Below, in pieces: positions 35,157-43,666 of a stretch of 64,000 bases of DNA (position 1 is its first letter; each line of letters starts with the position of its first letter). The stretch spans positions 310,001 to 374,000 of the forward strand of contig CAVXRG010000003.1 in NCBI GenBank assembly GCA_963764195.1, in the 5' to 3' direction. Under the pieces are notes generated by a model. That model ran no database searches and was not told where the DNA came from. It saw only the letters and a list, made by a program, of their open reading frames with translations. This DNA comes from JBDSSS01 sp963764195. GTDB taxonomy: Bacteria > Actinomycetota > Actinomycetes > Actinomycetales > Dermatophilaceae. The position numbers and the translations under genes are program-made.

Positions 35157-35615
35157 ATGCCGCAGACTGACCTGGTGAGCCCTGCTGACACCGCACCCGG
35201 CACGACCTGGCCCCAACGCGTCGCGCGCTGGGCGCTCGGGGCCTTCCTGGTGTTCGCCGGAACAGCCCACCTGACGGTTGCGCGTTCGGAGTTCCGCGCG
35301 CAGGTCCCGTCGTGGCTGCCGCTCGACCCGGACCTTGTCGTCGTGGCCTCCGGTGTCGTGGAGCTCGGCCTCGGTGTCGCGCTTGCCGCGCTGGCCCGGT
35401 GGCGGGTGCAGATGGGCTGGGTCGTGGCCCTCTTCTTCGTCGCGGTCTTCCCCGGCAACATCGCGCAGTTCACCGAGGGCCGCGATGGGTTCGGTCTCGA
35501 CAGCGACGCGGCGCGTGGCATCCGTCTGCTGTTCCAGCCGCTGCTGGTCATCTGGGCGCTGTGGTGCACCGGCGCGTGGCACGCCTGGCGGCACCACGCC
35601 ACCAGGCGCGGCTGA
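35157..35615 (+). CDS. DoxX-like small membrane protein
   Basis: 152 residues, four hydrophobic helices (about 24-42, 60-82, 87-105, 122-140). 'FLVFAGTAHLTVARSEFRAQVPSWLP' (seen as AGT.HL....F...VP.WLP) is the pattern of DoxX-like/MauE-related proteins. The role is unclear; relatives are implied in redox or membrane-damage functions. ATG 35157 begins directly at the foot of the tRNA terminator. GTG 35175 may be the true start and would leave room for a ribosome site. Confidence 0.75.
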   Translation: MPQTDLVSPADTAPGTTWPQRVARWALGAFLVFAGTAHLTVARSEFRAQVPSWLPLDPDLVVVASGVVELGLGVALAALARWRVQMGWVVALFFVAVFPGNIAQFTEGRDGFGLDSDAARGIRLLFQPLLVIWALWCTGAWHAWRHHATRRG

Positions 35616-35644
35616 GAGCCGCCGAGGGTCCGACCCCGACGGGG

Positions 35645-36295
35645 TCAGCCCCGCTGCGCCTTCATCTCGGCGATCTCCGCGGTCTGGCCCGTGACGATCG
35701 ACCGGGCCAGGGTGGCGACCCGGGTGTCGGTCGTCGTGGACAGGATGGCCTTCGACATCGTCACGGCGCCCTCGTGGTGCGCCACCATGAGGTCGATCCA
35801 GAGCGTGTCGAACGCCTGACCTGTCGCCGATGAGAGCTGGCCCATCTGGGCCTCGCTCATCATGCCGTCGGTGCCGTGGTCCATCCCCGTCGCGTCGGGA
35901 GCACCCCACGCCGTCAGCCACCCGCTCATCGTGGCGATCTCGGGGGCCTGGGCGGCCTTGATCCGGCGGGCGAGGTCGGTGACCGCCGCCGAGGCGGTGC
36001 TGTTGGCGAGCGCCAGGTCGGCCATCTCCACTGCCTGCTCATGGTGGGGGATCATCATCTGCGCAAACATCACGTCGGCCGCGGCCGCCTGATCGGACGC
36101 CGGACCGGAAGGGCGACCGGACGCCATCGCGCTCGCGCCCGGTGCGTCGTCCACCCGCATGCCGTCCATCGTCGGTGCGGAGGTGGTGCTGCCGCACGCG
36201 CCGAGTGCGATGACGGCAACCAGGGAGGTTGCCGTGACCCCCAGCGCGCGTCCATGGCGCCGGGCCGGGCCGGGCCGCGACGTACGGGCGGTCAC
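35645..36295 (-). CDS. DUF305 lipoprotein (copper/ferritin-like helical domain)
   Basis: 216 residues. The signal peptide ends in lipobox 'LGAC' (Cys about 34), predicting an exported lipoprotein. A Met-rich linker follows, then two DUF305 repeats, 'MMIPHHEQAVEMADLAL' and 'LMVAHHEGAVTMSKAIL', each with the HH-E/M pattern linked to copper binding. It is second in a minus-strand pair with the SHOCT protein (ATGA overlap) and divergent from a two-component system. Together these suggest a metal or envelope-stress cassette; the metal is inferred. Confidence 0.88.
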   Translation of the reverse strand: MTARTSRPGPARRHGRALGVTATSLVAVIALGACGSTTSAPTMDGMRVDDAPGASAMASGRPSGPASDQAAAADVMFAQMMIPHHEQAVEMADLALANSTASAAVTDLARRIKAAQAPEIATMSGWLTAWGAPDATGMDHGTDGMMSEAQMGQLSSATGQAFDTLWIDLMVAHHEGAVTMSKAILSTTTDTRVATLARSIVTGQTAEIAEMKAQRG

Positions 36296-36579
36296 CGGGT
36301 CCCGCCGAGGACGCCCAGACGAGCCAGGTAGTCCTGCTCGTCGATCTCGCCTCGGGCGTAGCGCTCGTCGAGGATGCGGCGGGCGCCATCGGCGCGGGCG
36401 GCCTCGGTGCGGGCGTCACGGCCGGGCCGGCCGAGCCGACCGGAACCCTCAGCTCGTGACGAGCTTCGGAACGCCGCGATGATCGCGGCCACGACCAGGG
36501 CCCAGAAACCCACCATCATGAGCGCCATGAGCACCCATCCGCCCCAACCCATTCCGTATCCCCACATCATCTCGATCAC
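36292..36579 (-). CDS. SHOCT-domain small membrane protein
   Basis: 95 residues from GTG 36579, which has GAGAGGA about 5 nt upstream (ATG 36570 or ATG 36609 are alternatives). One Met/Gly/Trp-rich membrane helix near the N-terminus ('MMWGYGMGWGGWVLMALMM') is followed by a basic linker and the SHOCT motif 'ILDERYARGEIDEQDYLARL'. The motif mediates oligomerisation in other proteins. It overlaps the DUF305 start by 4 bp, so the two are one operon. This SHOCT-DUF305 combination is common near metal-resistance genes. Confidence 0.85.
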   Translation of the reverse strand: MIEMMWGYGMGWGGWVLMALMMVGFWALVVAAIIAAFRSSSRAEGSGRLGRPGRDARTEAARADGARRILDERYARGEIDEQDYLARLGVLGGTR

Positions 36580-36647
36580 TGGTCCTCTCGTTGTGTCCTG
36601 AGACCTCATGCTGCGCTGGCCGCCTCGGGTGTGCCGTGGTCGTTCGA

Positions 36648-36666
36648 TGAAGGTTCTCTGAAGGTT
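36648..36666 (+). promoter_or_regulatory. Two direct repeats, 11 bp apart: candidate OmpR-type operator
   Basis: TGAAGGTT at 36648-36655 and again at 36659-36666, one helical turn apart, in the divergent region between the SHOCT/DUF305 unit and the response regulator. OmpR/PhoB-type regulators bind such head-to-tail half-sites, so self-regulation is plausible. Confidence 0.5.
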
Positions 36667-36711
36667 GCCTCACCGGTCGGACACGGCTCCGTCGACTGGG
36701 ACGATGAGCAC

Positions 36712-37434
36712 ATGGACACGCCCCCGCACGAACCACCCGGGCGTCGCGCGCTCGTCGTCGAGGACGAGCGGTCGATGGCGGCGCTGATCGGCAGCTACCT
36801 CGAGCGGCAGGGCTTCGAGGTCGAGCAGGTCCACGACGGACTGGTCGCGGTGGAGCGGGCTCGGGACTTCGATCCCGACGTCGTGGTCCTCGACCTCGGT
36901 CTTCCCGGCGTGGACGGGGTCGAGGTGTGTCGCCGCCTCCGGACCTTCTCCGACGCGTACGTCGTGATGCTCACCGCCCGCAGTGACGAGGTCGACACCC
37001 TCATCGGACTGTCCGTGGGGGCCGACGACTACATGACGAAGCCGTTCAGCCCCCGCGAGCTGGTCGCGCGCCTGCGGGCCATGCTGCGCCGGCCGCGGCC
37101 GCTCGCCACCCTTGCGGAGGACCGGCCGGACCGGCGCGACTTCGGGCCACTCGTCATCGACGCACTGGGCCGCGACGTATGGCTCGACGGTGAGGCCGTC
37201 GCACTCACCCGCACCGAGTTCGACGTGCTGGCCGCGCTGGCGGCTCGTCCCTCGATGGCGTTCTCCCGTCGGCAGCTCATCGAGGCGGTCTGGGGTGGCG
37301 AGTGGGTCGGCGACGAGCACCTCGTCGATGTCCACGTCGGCCACCTGCGCCGCAAGCTGGGTGATGACGCCGCGGCCTCCCGTTTCATCCGGACCGTGCG
37401 CGGTGTCGGCTACCGGATGGGGAGCGGGACGTGA
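36712..37434 (+). CDS. OmpR/PhoB-family response regulator
   Basis: 240 residues. Receiver domain: acidic pair Glu17-Asp18, phospho-acceptor Asp61 in 'VVLDLGLPG', switch Thr in 'MLTAR', Lys110 in 'MTKPFSP'. Winged-helix output domain from about 140, with 'LTRTEFDVLAALA' and 'HVGHLRRKLGDD.....TVRGVGYRM'. The start ATG 36712 follows 16 weak residues of open frame. Its stop overlaps the kinase gene by 4 bp. Targets likely include the divergent SHOCT/DUF305 operon. Confidence 0.93.
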   Translation: MDTPPHEPPGRRALVVEDERSMAALIGSYLERQGFEVEQVHDGLVAVERARDFDPDVVVLDLGLPGVDGVEVCRRLRTFSDAYVVMLTARSDEVDTLIGLSVGADDYMTKPFSPRELVARLRAMLRRPRPLATLAEDRPDRRDFGPLVIDALGRDVWLDGEAVALTRTEFDVLAALAARPSMAFSRRQLIEAVWGGEWVGDEHLVDVHVGHLRRKLGDDAAASRFIRTVRGVGYRMGSGT

Positions 37435-38543
37435 CCCCGGCGCGGTCGGGCACCGGTCTGTCCGCACGGCTGCTGGTGGCGCAGGCGCTGCTGCTGCTCG
37501 GCGGCGCAGGGACGGCATGGGTCGTGGCCTCGTCGGTGGGCCCCGGCATCTTCCACACGCACCTGGTCGAGGCCGGGATCGGGCACACGTCCGACGAGGC
37601 GGCTCACGTCGAGCAGGCCTTCACCAGCGCCCTGCTCATCGCCCTCAGCGTGGCCCTCCTCGCCTCGCTCGTCATCGCCCTCGGGGTCACGGCCTGGTTC
37701 AGCCGGCGCGTGCAGCGGTCGACGGCGGCCGTGGCGGAGTCAGCCAGGCGAATCAGCCTGGGGCAGTATCAGACCAGGGTTCCGAGCGTCGGTCTCGGAG
37801 CGGAGTTCGACCAGCTCGCCGACACCATCAACGCCCTCGCTGAGCGGCTCGATGAGGTCGAGACGACCCGCCGGCGGCTGCTCGCCGACCTCGCGCACGA
37901 GATGCGCACCCCGCTGGCCAGCATCGAGGCGCACCTGGAGGCGGTGGAGGACGGCATCCGGGACCTGGACGGTGACACCCTGGCGATCCTGCACGGGAGC
38001 ACCGGACGGCTGCGCAGGCTCGCCGAGGACGTGACCACGGTGAGCCGGGTGGAGGAAGGGCGCCTCGAGCTGCGTCGGGTCCCCGTCGCCCCGGGTGACC
38101 TCGTCGAGGCCGCGGTCGCCGCCGCTGCCGAGGGTTTCGACGCCAAGGGCGTGGGGCTCACCGTCCGCGGGACCGCGCACCAGAGCAGCGTCCGCGCCGA
38201 CCCCGACCGGATGGGTCAGGTGCTGGCCAACCTGCTCGCCAACGCGTTGCGACACACGCCGCCCGGTGGCGAGGTGACCGTGACCACCCGCCCCGGTGGC
38301 TCCTCAGGGGTCGAGATCGCGGTGAGTGACGACGGCGAGGGCATCGCGGACCACGACCTGCCGCACCTGTTCGAGCGGTTCTACCGGGGGGACCCGGCCC
38401 GGTCGAGCGACGGCACCGGGAGCGGCATCGGGCTGACGATCAGCCGGGCCATCGTCGAGGCCCACGGCGGCACCCTGGTCGCGCGGAGCGGCGGTCGCGG
38501 GCGCGGCGCGACATTCGTCGTCGCCCTACCCGTCACGCGCTGA
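37431..38543 (+). CDS. Sensor histidine kinase
   Basis: 370 residues: membrane helix 1 (about 11-33), a short extracytoplasmic loop of about 35 residues with His ('IFHTHLVEAGIGHTSDE'), membrane helix 2 (64-88), HAMP, dimerisation helix with His156 in 'LADLAHEMRTPLAS', and an ATP domain with N box 'NLLANALRHTP', G1 'DDGEGI', F 'FERFYRGD' and G2 'GSGIGLTIS'. The loop is too small for a large ligand domain; its His residues fit metal or membrane sensing. GTG 37431 overlaps the regulator stop. Confidence 0.93.
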   Translation: MTPARSGTGLSARLLVAQALLLLGGAGTAWVVASSVGPGIFHTHLVEAGIGHTSDEAAHVEQAFTSALLIALSVALLASLVIALGVTAWFSRRVQRSTAAVAESARRISLGQYQTRVPSVGLGAEFDQLADTINALAERLDEVETTRRRLLADLAHEMRTPLASIEAHLEAVEDGIRDLDGDTLAILHGSTGRLRRLAEDVTTVSRVEEGRLELRRVPVAPGDLVEAAVAAAAEGFDAKGVGLTVRGTAHQSSVRADPDRMGQVLANLLANALRHTPPGGEVTVTTRPGGSSGVEIAVSDDGEGIADHDLPHLFERFYRGDPARSSDGTGSGIGLTISRAIVEAHGGTLVARSGGRGRGATFVVALPVTR

Positions 38544-38563
38544 CCGCGAGGTCTGTGCCCGCT

Positions 38564-40315
38564 TCAGGCGCCCGGCAGGCTCGTCGCCGGCAGCTCGAAC
38601 CAGCGCAGCGCGTCGAAGTCGGCGTTGACGTGCGCTCCGACCGCTTCGACCGGACCGGCCTCGCGCATGACCCGGGCGCCCTCGACGAGGTAGTCCGCGA
38701 GCGCGTCCTCCCCGGCCCGCTCCGTCTGGAGCGGGTAGGACAGCCGCCCGCCCTCGAAGCGGACCTGGGACAGCCGCAGCGGGGGCTCAGCCGGCCCGTG
38801 CTTGTGCCGCCAGCGACCGGAGGCGGGGTCGAAGTCGTAGTCACCGAGCAGGCGCGCGCCGTCGCGAGCGACGAGCCGGACCGCCTCGATGATGTAGTCG
38901 GCCACGGTGTCGGAGATGAAGTAGTTGAAGTTGATCCGCACCCAGCCCGGCCGGATCCCCTCGCAGCCCCGGCCGATCTCGCGCTCGAAGGCAGCTGACC
39001 GCTCGATGTCGATGCCGAGCAGCTGGTGGCCGTAGGGCCCCGCGCACGAGCAGCCGCCGCGCGACTGGATACCGAAGAGGTCGTTGAGGACGGCGACGAC
39101 GAAGTTGTGGTGCAGGTGCCGGCCCCCCGCGTCCCTGACGACGAAGGAGATGATCGAGAGCCGCTCGGCGTCGAGGTTGCCGAGGATCTCGATGGACGGC
39201 TCCTGCGACCACGCGGCCACCGCGCGGGCGAGGAAGCGCTCCTCGTGGGCCCGGATCGTCGCCACCCCGACCGCCTCCTTGAGCCCGAAGACGAGCCCCG
39301 CGCGGATCGACTCGATGATGGCCGGGGTCCCGCCCTCCTCGCGGCGGGCGGGGTCGTCGACGTAGTCGTGCACGCTCTGGTTGACGAAGGAGACGGTTCC
39401 CCCGCCGGGCACGTCGGGCACCCGGTTGGTGAGCAGCTCGCGGCGCACGACGAGGACCCCGGGTGTGCTCGGGCCGCCGATGAACTTGTGCGGGCTGAGA
39501 AACACCGCGTCCTTGTATGCCGCTGGGCCCGCCGCCGCGCCGCCACGCCCGTACATCTCGATCGAGACGTACGGCGCCGCCGCGGCGAAGTCCCAGAAGG
39601 AGAGTGCCCCGTGCTCGTGGAGCAGGGTCGAGATGGCATCGGTGTCGGTGACGATGCCGGTGACGTTGCTGGCCGCGGAGAAGGACCCGATGAGGAGGGG
39701 GCGAGCGGCATACTCCTCGAGTCTCTCCCGGAGCGCGTCGCAGCTGATGTGGCCGTCGGCATCCTGCGGGATGACGACGACGTCGGCCACGCACTCGCGC
39801 CACATCAGCTCGTTGGAGTGGTGCTCGTAGGGCCCGATGAAGATCACCGGTCGCTGGTCGGCCGGGACGAGGTCGCTGGCGTGCCAACGGTCCTCGAAGT
39901 TGGAGGGGACGCGAAGGCCGAGGATGCCGACGAGCTTGTCGATGGCGCCCGTGCAGCCCGAGCCGGCAAAGACCACGACGGTCTCGTCGTCGCCACCGAC
40001 CGCGTCACGGATGACACGGCGGGCGTCCTCGCGCAGCCGGGTGGTCTGCAGGCCGGTGCCCGAGCTCTCCGTGTGGGTGTTGGCGTAGCGGGGGAGGACT
40101 TCGTCGCGGATGAAGTCCTCGATGAAGTCGAGCCCGCGCCCGCTGGCGGTGTAGTCGGCGTAGGTCACCCGTCGGGGTCCGTAGGGGCCGGGCAGCACCT
40201 GGTCCTCCCCGATCACCCCGTCGCGGATCGTCGCGATCAGCGCGGCGCCGGGCGCAGGGGTGGGAACGGCGAGGGCATCGGCGGTGGCGGCGGGCTCGGA
40301 GGGGGAGAGGGCCAT
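38564..40315 (-). CDS. Class V aminotransferase/cysteine-desulfurase-like PLP enzyme
   Basis: 583 residues, longer than SufS (about 400) by a C-terminal domain of about 130 residues ending 'DALRWFELPATSLPGA'. PLP Lys in 'LSPHKFIGGPSTPG' and a catalytic Cys loop 'SRGGCSCAGPYGHQLL' are both present, as is 'THTESSGTG..T..LRE' near the N-terminus. Related proteins are annotated only as class V-fold PLP-dependent enzymes. It may supply sulfur or act on another beta-substituted amino acid. No suf or isc genes are adjacent. The promoter places ATG 40315 at the RNA start, so the mRNA is probably leaderless. Confidence 0.85.
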   Translation of the reverse strand: MALSPSEPAATADALAVPTPAPGAALIATIRDGVIGEDQVLPGPYGPRRVTYADYTASGRGLDFIEDFIRDEVLPRYANTHTESSGTGLQTTRLREDARRVIRDAVGGDDETVVVFAGSGCTGAIDKLVGILGLRVPSNFEDRWHASDLVPADQRPVIFIGPYEHHSNELMWRECVADVVVIPQDADGHISCDALRERLEEYAARPLLIGSFSAASNVTGIVTDTDAISTLLHEHGALSFWDFAAAAPYVSIEMYGRGGAAAGPAAYKDAVFLSPHKFIGGPSTPGVLVVRRELLTNRVPDVPGGGTVSFVNQSVHDYVDDPARREEGGTPAIIESIRAGLVFGLKEAVGVATIRAHEERFLARAVAAWSQEPSIEILGNLDAERLSIISFVVRDAGGRHLHHNFVVAVLNDLFGIQSRGGCSCAGPYGHQLLGIDIERSAAFEREIGRGCEGIRPGWVRINFNYFISDTVADYIIEAVRLVARDGARLLGDYDFDPASGRWRHKHGPAEPPLRLSQVRFEGGRLSYPLQTERAGEDALADYLVEGARVMREAGPVEAVGAHVNADFDALRWFELPATSLPGA

Positions 40316-40322
40316 GGCCGGT

Positions 40323-40352
40323 AGAATACCAAAAGTGATGCTTCAGCCGCAA
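40323..40352 (-). promoter_or_regulatory. Promoter of the class V aminotransferase; leaderless
   Basis: Minus strand: -35 TTGCGG (40352-40347), 18-bp spacer, -10 TATTCT (40328-40323), then 7 nt to the ATG at 40315, so transcription should begin at or next to the A of ATG. The surrounding 40320-40365 is unusually A/T-rich with an ATGC...ATGCAT element that could be a regulator site. Confidence 0.55.
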
Positions 40353-40434
40353 TGCATAACGTGGCGTTTGGTCAGGGGGTGGTTGAGGTGGCGACGGTCG
40401 GAGCGAGCCGCGAGCATCGCCTAGGGTCGGATGC

Positions 40435-41724
40435 GTGACCGAGATCGCCTACCCCCTCGCCGAACGCACCCTGGCCAACGGCCTGCGCGTCATCGTCTCC
40501 GAGGACCACACCGTGCCCACCGTCGCCGTCAACCTCTGGGTGGGGGTCGGCTCGCGCCACGAGAGCCCCGGGCGCACCGGCTTCGCCCACCTCTTCGAGC
40601 ACCTGATGTTCCAGGGCAGCCGCCAGGTGAAGTCGGGGGAGCACTTCAGCGCCCTGATGGACGAGGGTGCCCGGCTCAACGCGACGACGTGGTTCGACCG
40701 CACCACCTACTACGAGACGGTCCCCACCGGCGCGATGGAGCTGGCGCTCTGGCTGGAGGCCGACCGGCACGGTCACCTGCTCGACGCGCTGACGCAGGAG
40801 AACCTCGACAACCAGCGGGACGTCGTCAAGGAGGAGAAGCGCCAGCGCTACGACAACGTGCCCTACGGCACGGCCCTCATCGACCTCTACGCCACGACCT
40901 TCCCCGAGGACCACCCCTACCACCACCCGACCATCGGGTCGATGGAGGACCTCGATGCGGCGACGCTCGAGGACGTGCACGCCTTCTACCGGGCGCACTA
41001 CGGGCCGAACAACACCGTGCTCACCCTCGTCGGTGACGTGACGCCCGAGGAGGGCTTCGCGGCCGCGGAGCGCTACTTCGGTGCCCTCGCCCCGATCGAG
41101 CTGGAGACGCGGCCCCGCCACCCCCAGCTCCCGCCGCTGCCCGCCCCGGTGCGTGTCGACCGGGTGGGCAACGTGCCCAACGACCGGGTCTACCTCGCCT
41201 TCCGCCTTCCGGTGGACACGACACCCGACTACCTCGCGTGCTCGATCGCCGTCGACGTCCTCGGCGGCCTCGACTCCTCACGGCTGATGCGACGGCTCGT
41301 GCGCACCGACGAGACCGCCGTGGCCGTCGGGGGGTGGACCATGGGGCTCGTCGACGGGGTCGGGCTCGCCTCGATCACGGTCGACATCGCCGACGGGGCC
41401 GACCCCGAGGCGGCGGAGCGGGCCGTCTGCGAGGAGATCACGCGCTTCATCGCGGAGGGGCCGGATGCCGCCGAGCTGGAGTCCGTCATCGCCGACACGG
41501 AGCGCTCCTGGCTGAGCGCGCTCGCCAGCATCGAGGAGCGGGCCGACCACATCAGCCACCACGCGCTGCTCACCGGCGACCCCGACTACGTCAACACCTT
41601 CGTCGACCGGCTGCGCCAGGTGACGGCCGAGAACGTCCGGGCGGCCGCGGCCGCCTGGCTCGACCCCGGGTCGCGCGCCGTCGTGCGCTACCTCAGTGGT
41701 GCCGAGGCGGAGGTCGCCGCATGA
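40435..41724 (+). CDS. M16-family zinc peptidase (active subunit)
   Basis: 429 residues. Inverted zinc site HxxEH as 'AHLFEHLMF' (His52, Glu55, His56), with the distal Glu in 'ENLDNQRDVVKEE' about 77 residues on. Two beta-alpha roll domains. It would degrade peptides or process proteins, like mitochondrial-processing-peptidase relatives. GTG 40435. It is coupled by ATGA overlap to a second M16 gene that lacks the zinc site, the usual heterodimer arrangement. Confidence 0.92.
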   Translation: MTEIAYPLAERTLANGLRVIVSEDHTVPTVAVNLWVGVGSRHESPGRTGFAHLFEHLMFQGSRQVKSGEHFSALMDEGARLNATTWFDRTTYYETVPTGAMELALWLEADRHGHLLDALTQENLDNQRDVVKEEKRQRYDNVPYGTALIDLYATTFPEDHPYHHPTIGSMEDLDAATLEDVHAFYRAHYGPNNTVLTLVGDVTPEEGFAAAERYFGALAPIELETRPRHPQLPPLPAPVRVDRVGNVPNDRVYLAFRLPVDTTPDYLACSIAVDVLGGLDSSRLMRRLVRTDETAVAVGGWTMGLVDGVGLASITVDIADGADPEAAERAVCEEITRFIAEGPDAAELESVIADTERSWLSALASIEERADHISHHALLTGDPDYVNTFVDRLRQVTAENVRAAAAAWLDPGSRAVVRYLSGAEAEVAA

Positions 41725-43118
41725 GCAACACGACCGAGCCGCTCGTGGCCCGCCCCGTCGTCGCGCCCCCGGAGCCGTGGGACTTCCCGGCCGGCGCGAC
41801 GCACGACCTGCCCAACGGCATCCGCCTGATCACCTACGACGTGCCCGGTCAGTACGTCGTGTCCGTGCGGGTCGGGGTGCCCGTCTCACTCACGGAGGAG
41901 CCGAGCGACCGCGAGGGCGTCGCCACCCTCATGGCGCGGACGCTCGACGAGGGCACGGCGAACCACACCGCCGAGGAGTTCGCCCGCCTGCTCGAGCGCA
42001 AAGGCGTCAGCGTCGGCGCGGGAATGTCGGAGGCCGGCCTCTCCATCGACCTCGACGTCGTCAAGGGCAACCTCGGCGCGGCGCTCGACCTGCTCCGCCA
42101 GATGGTCACCGAGCCGATCTTCCCCGCCGCCGAAGTGGCCCGCCACGTGCGTGCCCGCCTCTCGGAGATCGAGCATGAGAGGTCGGTCGGGTCCGCACGG
42201 GCCAGCCTCGAGCTGCTCACGACCTTCTACGACCCCGCCGACCGGTCGTCGCGGCCCGCGGCCGGGACCCGGGCGACGGTGGCCCGGATCACCCGCGACG
42301 ACGTCGCGGCCTTCCACGCCCGCCACGTCGTCGCGGCCGGGGTGACCGTCGCCGTCGCCGGTGACTTCGACGGGATCGACGTGCCGGCCCTCGTCGAGGA
42401 GTCGCTCGGCAGGTGGGCAGAAGGCCCGGCCGAGCGGCCGCGCCACCTCCAGCGGCGGGCGGTGCTGGCGCCGGACCGCGCCCGGATCGTGCTCGTGGAC
42501 CGGCCGGGGTCGGTGCAGACCGAGGTCGTCATCGCAGCGCCCGGCCCCGACCGCTCGGTCGAGGGCGGTTGGTCGCCCTATCCGGTCGCCGGCTTCGTCG
42601 TCGGCGGGTCGCCCAACGCGCGGGTCGACGCGGTGCTTCGCGAGGAGAAGGGTTACACCTACGGCATCCGCTCGGGCTTCCGCCCCCGGAGGGCCGGCGG
42701 CCTGTTCCTCACGTCCGGGTCGGTGCGTGCCGACTCGACCGTCGAGTCCGTGCGTCTGCTCGTCGAGATCCTCGGCACAGCGCGGAACGGCTTCACGGAC
42801 AAGGAGATCCGGTCAGGCGTCGACTTCATCGGCAAGACGGCGCCGGGCCGCTACGCGACGGCCGACGCGATCGCCGACGAGGCGATCGCGATGGCTCTGG
42901 ACGGTCGGACGACGGAGTTCACGACGAGCAACCTGCACGACCTCGCGACGGTGGACGCGCCTCGCGCGGACGCCGCCTGGGCCGCCTTCCTCGACGCGGC
43001 CGGTATCGGTGAGGGAGCGCAGGGGTGGACGATCGTCCTCGTCGGGGACGCCGCCACCCTCGCCGCCCCCCTCGAGGACCTCGGACTCGGTGCGGTCACC
43101 GTCGTGCGCGACGCCTAG
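41721..43118 (+). CDS. M16-family partner subunit lacking the zinc site
   Basis: 465 residues with M16 fold but no HxxEH: the equivalent segment reads 'LMARTLDEGTAN'. It keeps 'EEKGYTYGIRSGF', the Arg/Tyr patch that binds substrate in non-catalytic partners. It probably forms the closed chamber with the preceding peptidase. ATG 41721 overlaps the preceding stop. Its last 4 bp overlap the convergent GNAT gene. Confidence 0.92.
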   Translation: MSNTTEPLVARPVVAPPEPWDFPAGATHDLPNGIRLITYDVPGQYVVSVRVGVPVSLTEEPSDREGVATLMARTLDEGTANHTAEEFARLLERKGVSVGAGMSEAGLSIDLDVVKGNLGAALDLLRQMVTEPIFPAAEVARHVRARLSEIEHERSVGSARASLELLTTFYDPADRSSRPAAGTRATVARITRDDVAAFHARHVVAAGVTVAVAGDFDGIDVPALVEESLGRWAEGPAERPRHLQRRAVLAPDRARIVLVDRPGSVQTEVVIAAPGPDRSVEGGWSPYPVAGFVVGGSPNARVDAVLREEKGYTYGIRSGFRPRRAGGLFLTSGSVRADSTVESVRLLVEILGTARNGFTDKEIRSGVDFIGKTAPGRYATADAIADEAIAMALDGRTTEFTTSNLHDLATVDAPRADAAWAAFLDAAGIGEGAQGWTIVLVGDAATLAAPLEDLGLGAVTVVRDA

Positions 43119-43666
43119 TCGGCCGTCTCGATCTCGAGCCGGCGCTCCATCACGAAGTCGTCCTCGAGGCGGCCGCCCACGTCGAACTGCTTCGTGCCGA
43201 CCACGGCGAAGCCGCTCTTGGCGTAGAAGCGCTGCGCGCGGGCGTTCTGCTGGTTGACCCCGAGCCAGACGCCCGCCGCGCCGCGCCCGGCGGCCCAGGC
43301 CAGCCCGGCCACCATGAGGGCGCCGGCCGCACCGGTGCCATGGGCGGCCGGCAGGACGTAGATCTTGCTCAGCTCGACGGTGGGGCGCGCCGTGACGGCA
43401 GCCCGCACGTCCTCGTCGGCCGGCTCGCCGTGCACGAGCATCGCGTAGCCGAGGGGTTCGTCGCCCTCGGCGAGCAGGACGGTGCGGGCCGGGTCCGCGA
43501 GGTAGTCGCGGAACCGGTGCGGGGAGAGCACCTCGGCGACGAAGCGGTCGATCCGATCAGGGGTCATCGACGGTGGGCAGGCCAGGGCGAACGTGGCCGC
43601 CGCCACCGTCGCGAGGGCCGGCACGTCGTCGGGGACCGCGGTGCGCACGGTGGCGGGCGCCGTCAC
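43115..43666 (-). CDS. GNAT-family N-acetyltransferase
   Basis: 183 residues. The acetyl-CoA loop 'AAHGTGAAGALM' stands where R/QxxGxG/A is normal, after strand 'VELSKIYVLP'. C-terminal 'NARAQRFYAKSGFAVVG' is the typical GNAT helix-strand. Acceptor unknown. GTG 43666 overlaps the hisN stop (GTGA), making it the last gene of the DoxX-aroA-rsgA-hisN operon. Confidence 0.9.
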   Translation of the reverse strand: MTAPATVRTAVPDDVPALATVAAATFALACPPSMTPDRIDRFVAEVLSPHRFRDYLADPARTVLLAEGDEPLGYAMLVHGEPADEDVRAAVTARPTVELSKIYVLPAAHGTGAAGALMVAGLAWAAGRGAAGVWLGVNQQNARAQRFYAKSGFAVVGTKQFDVGGRLEDDFVMERRLEIETAD

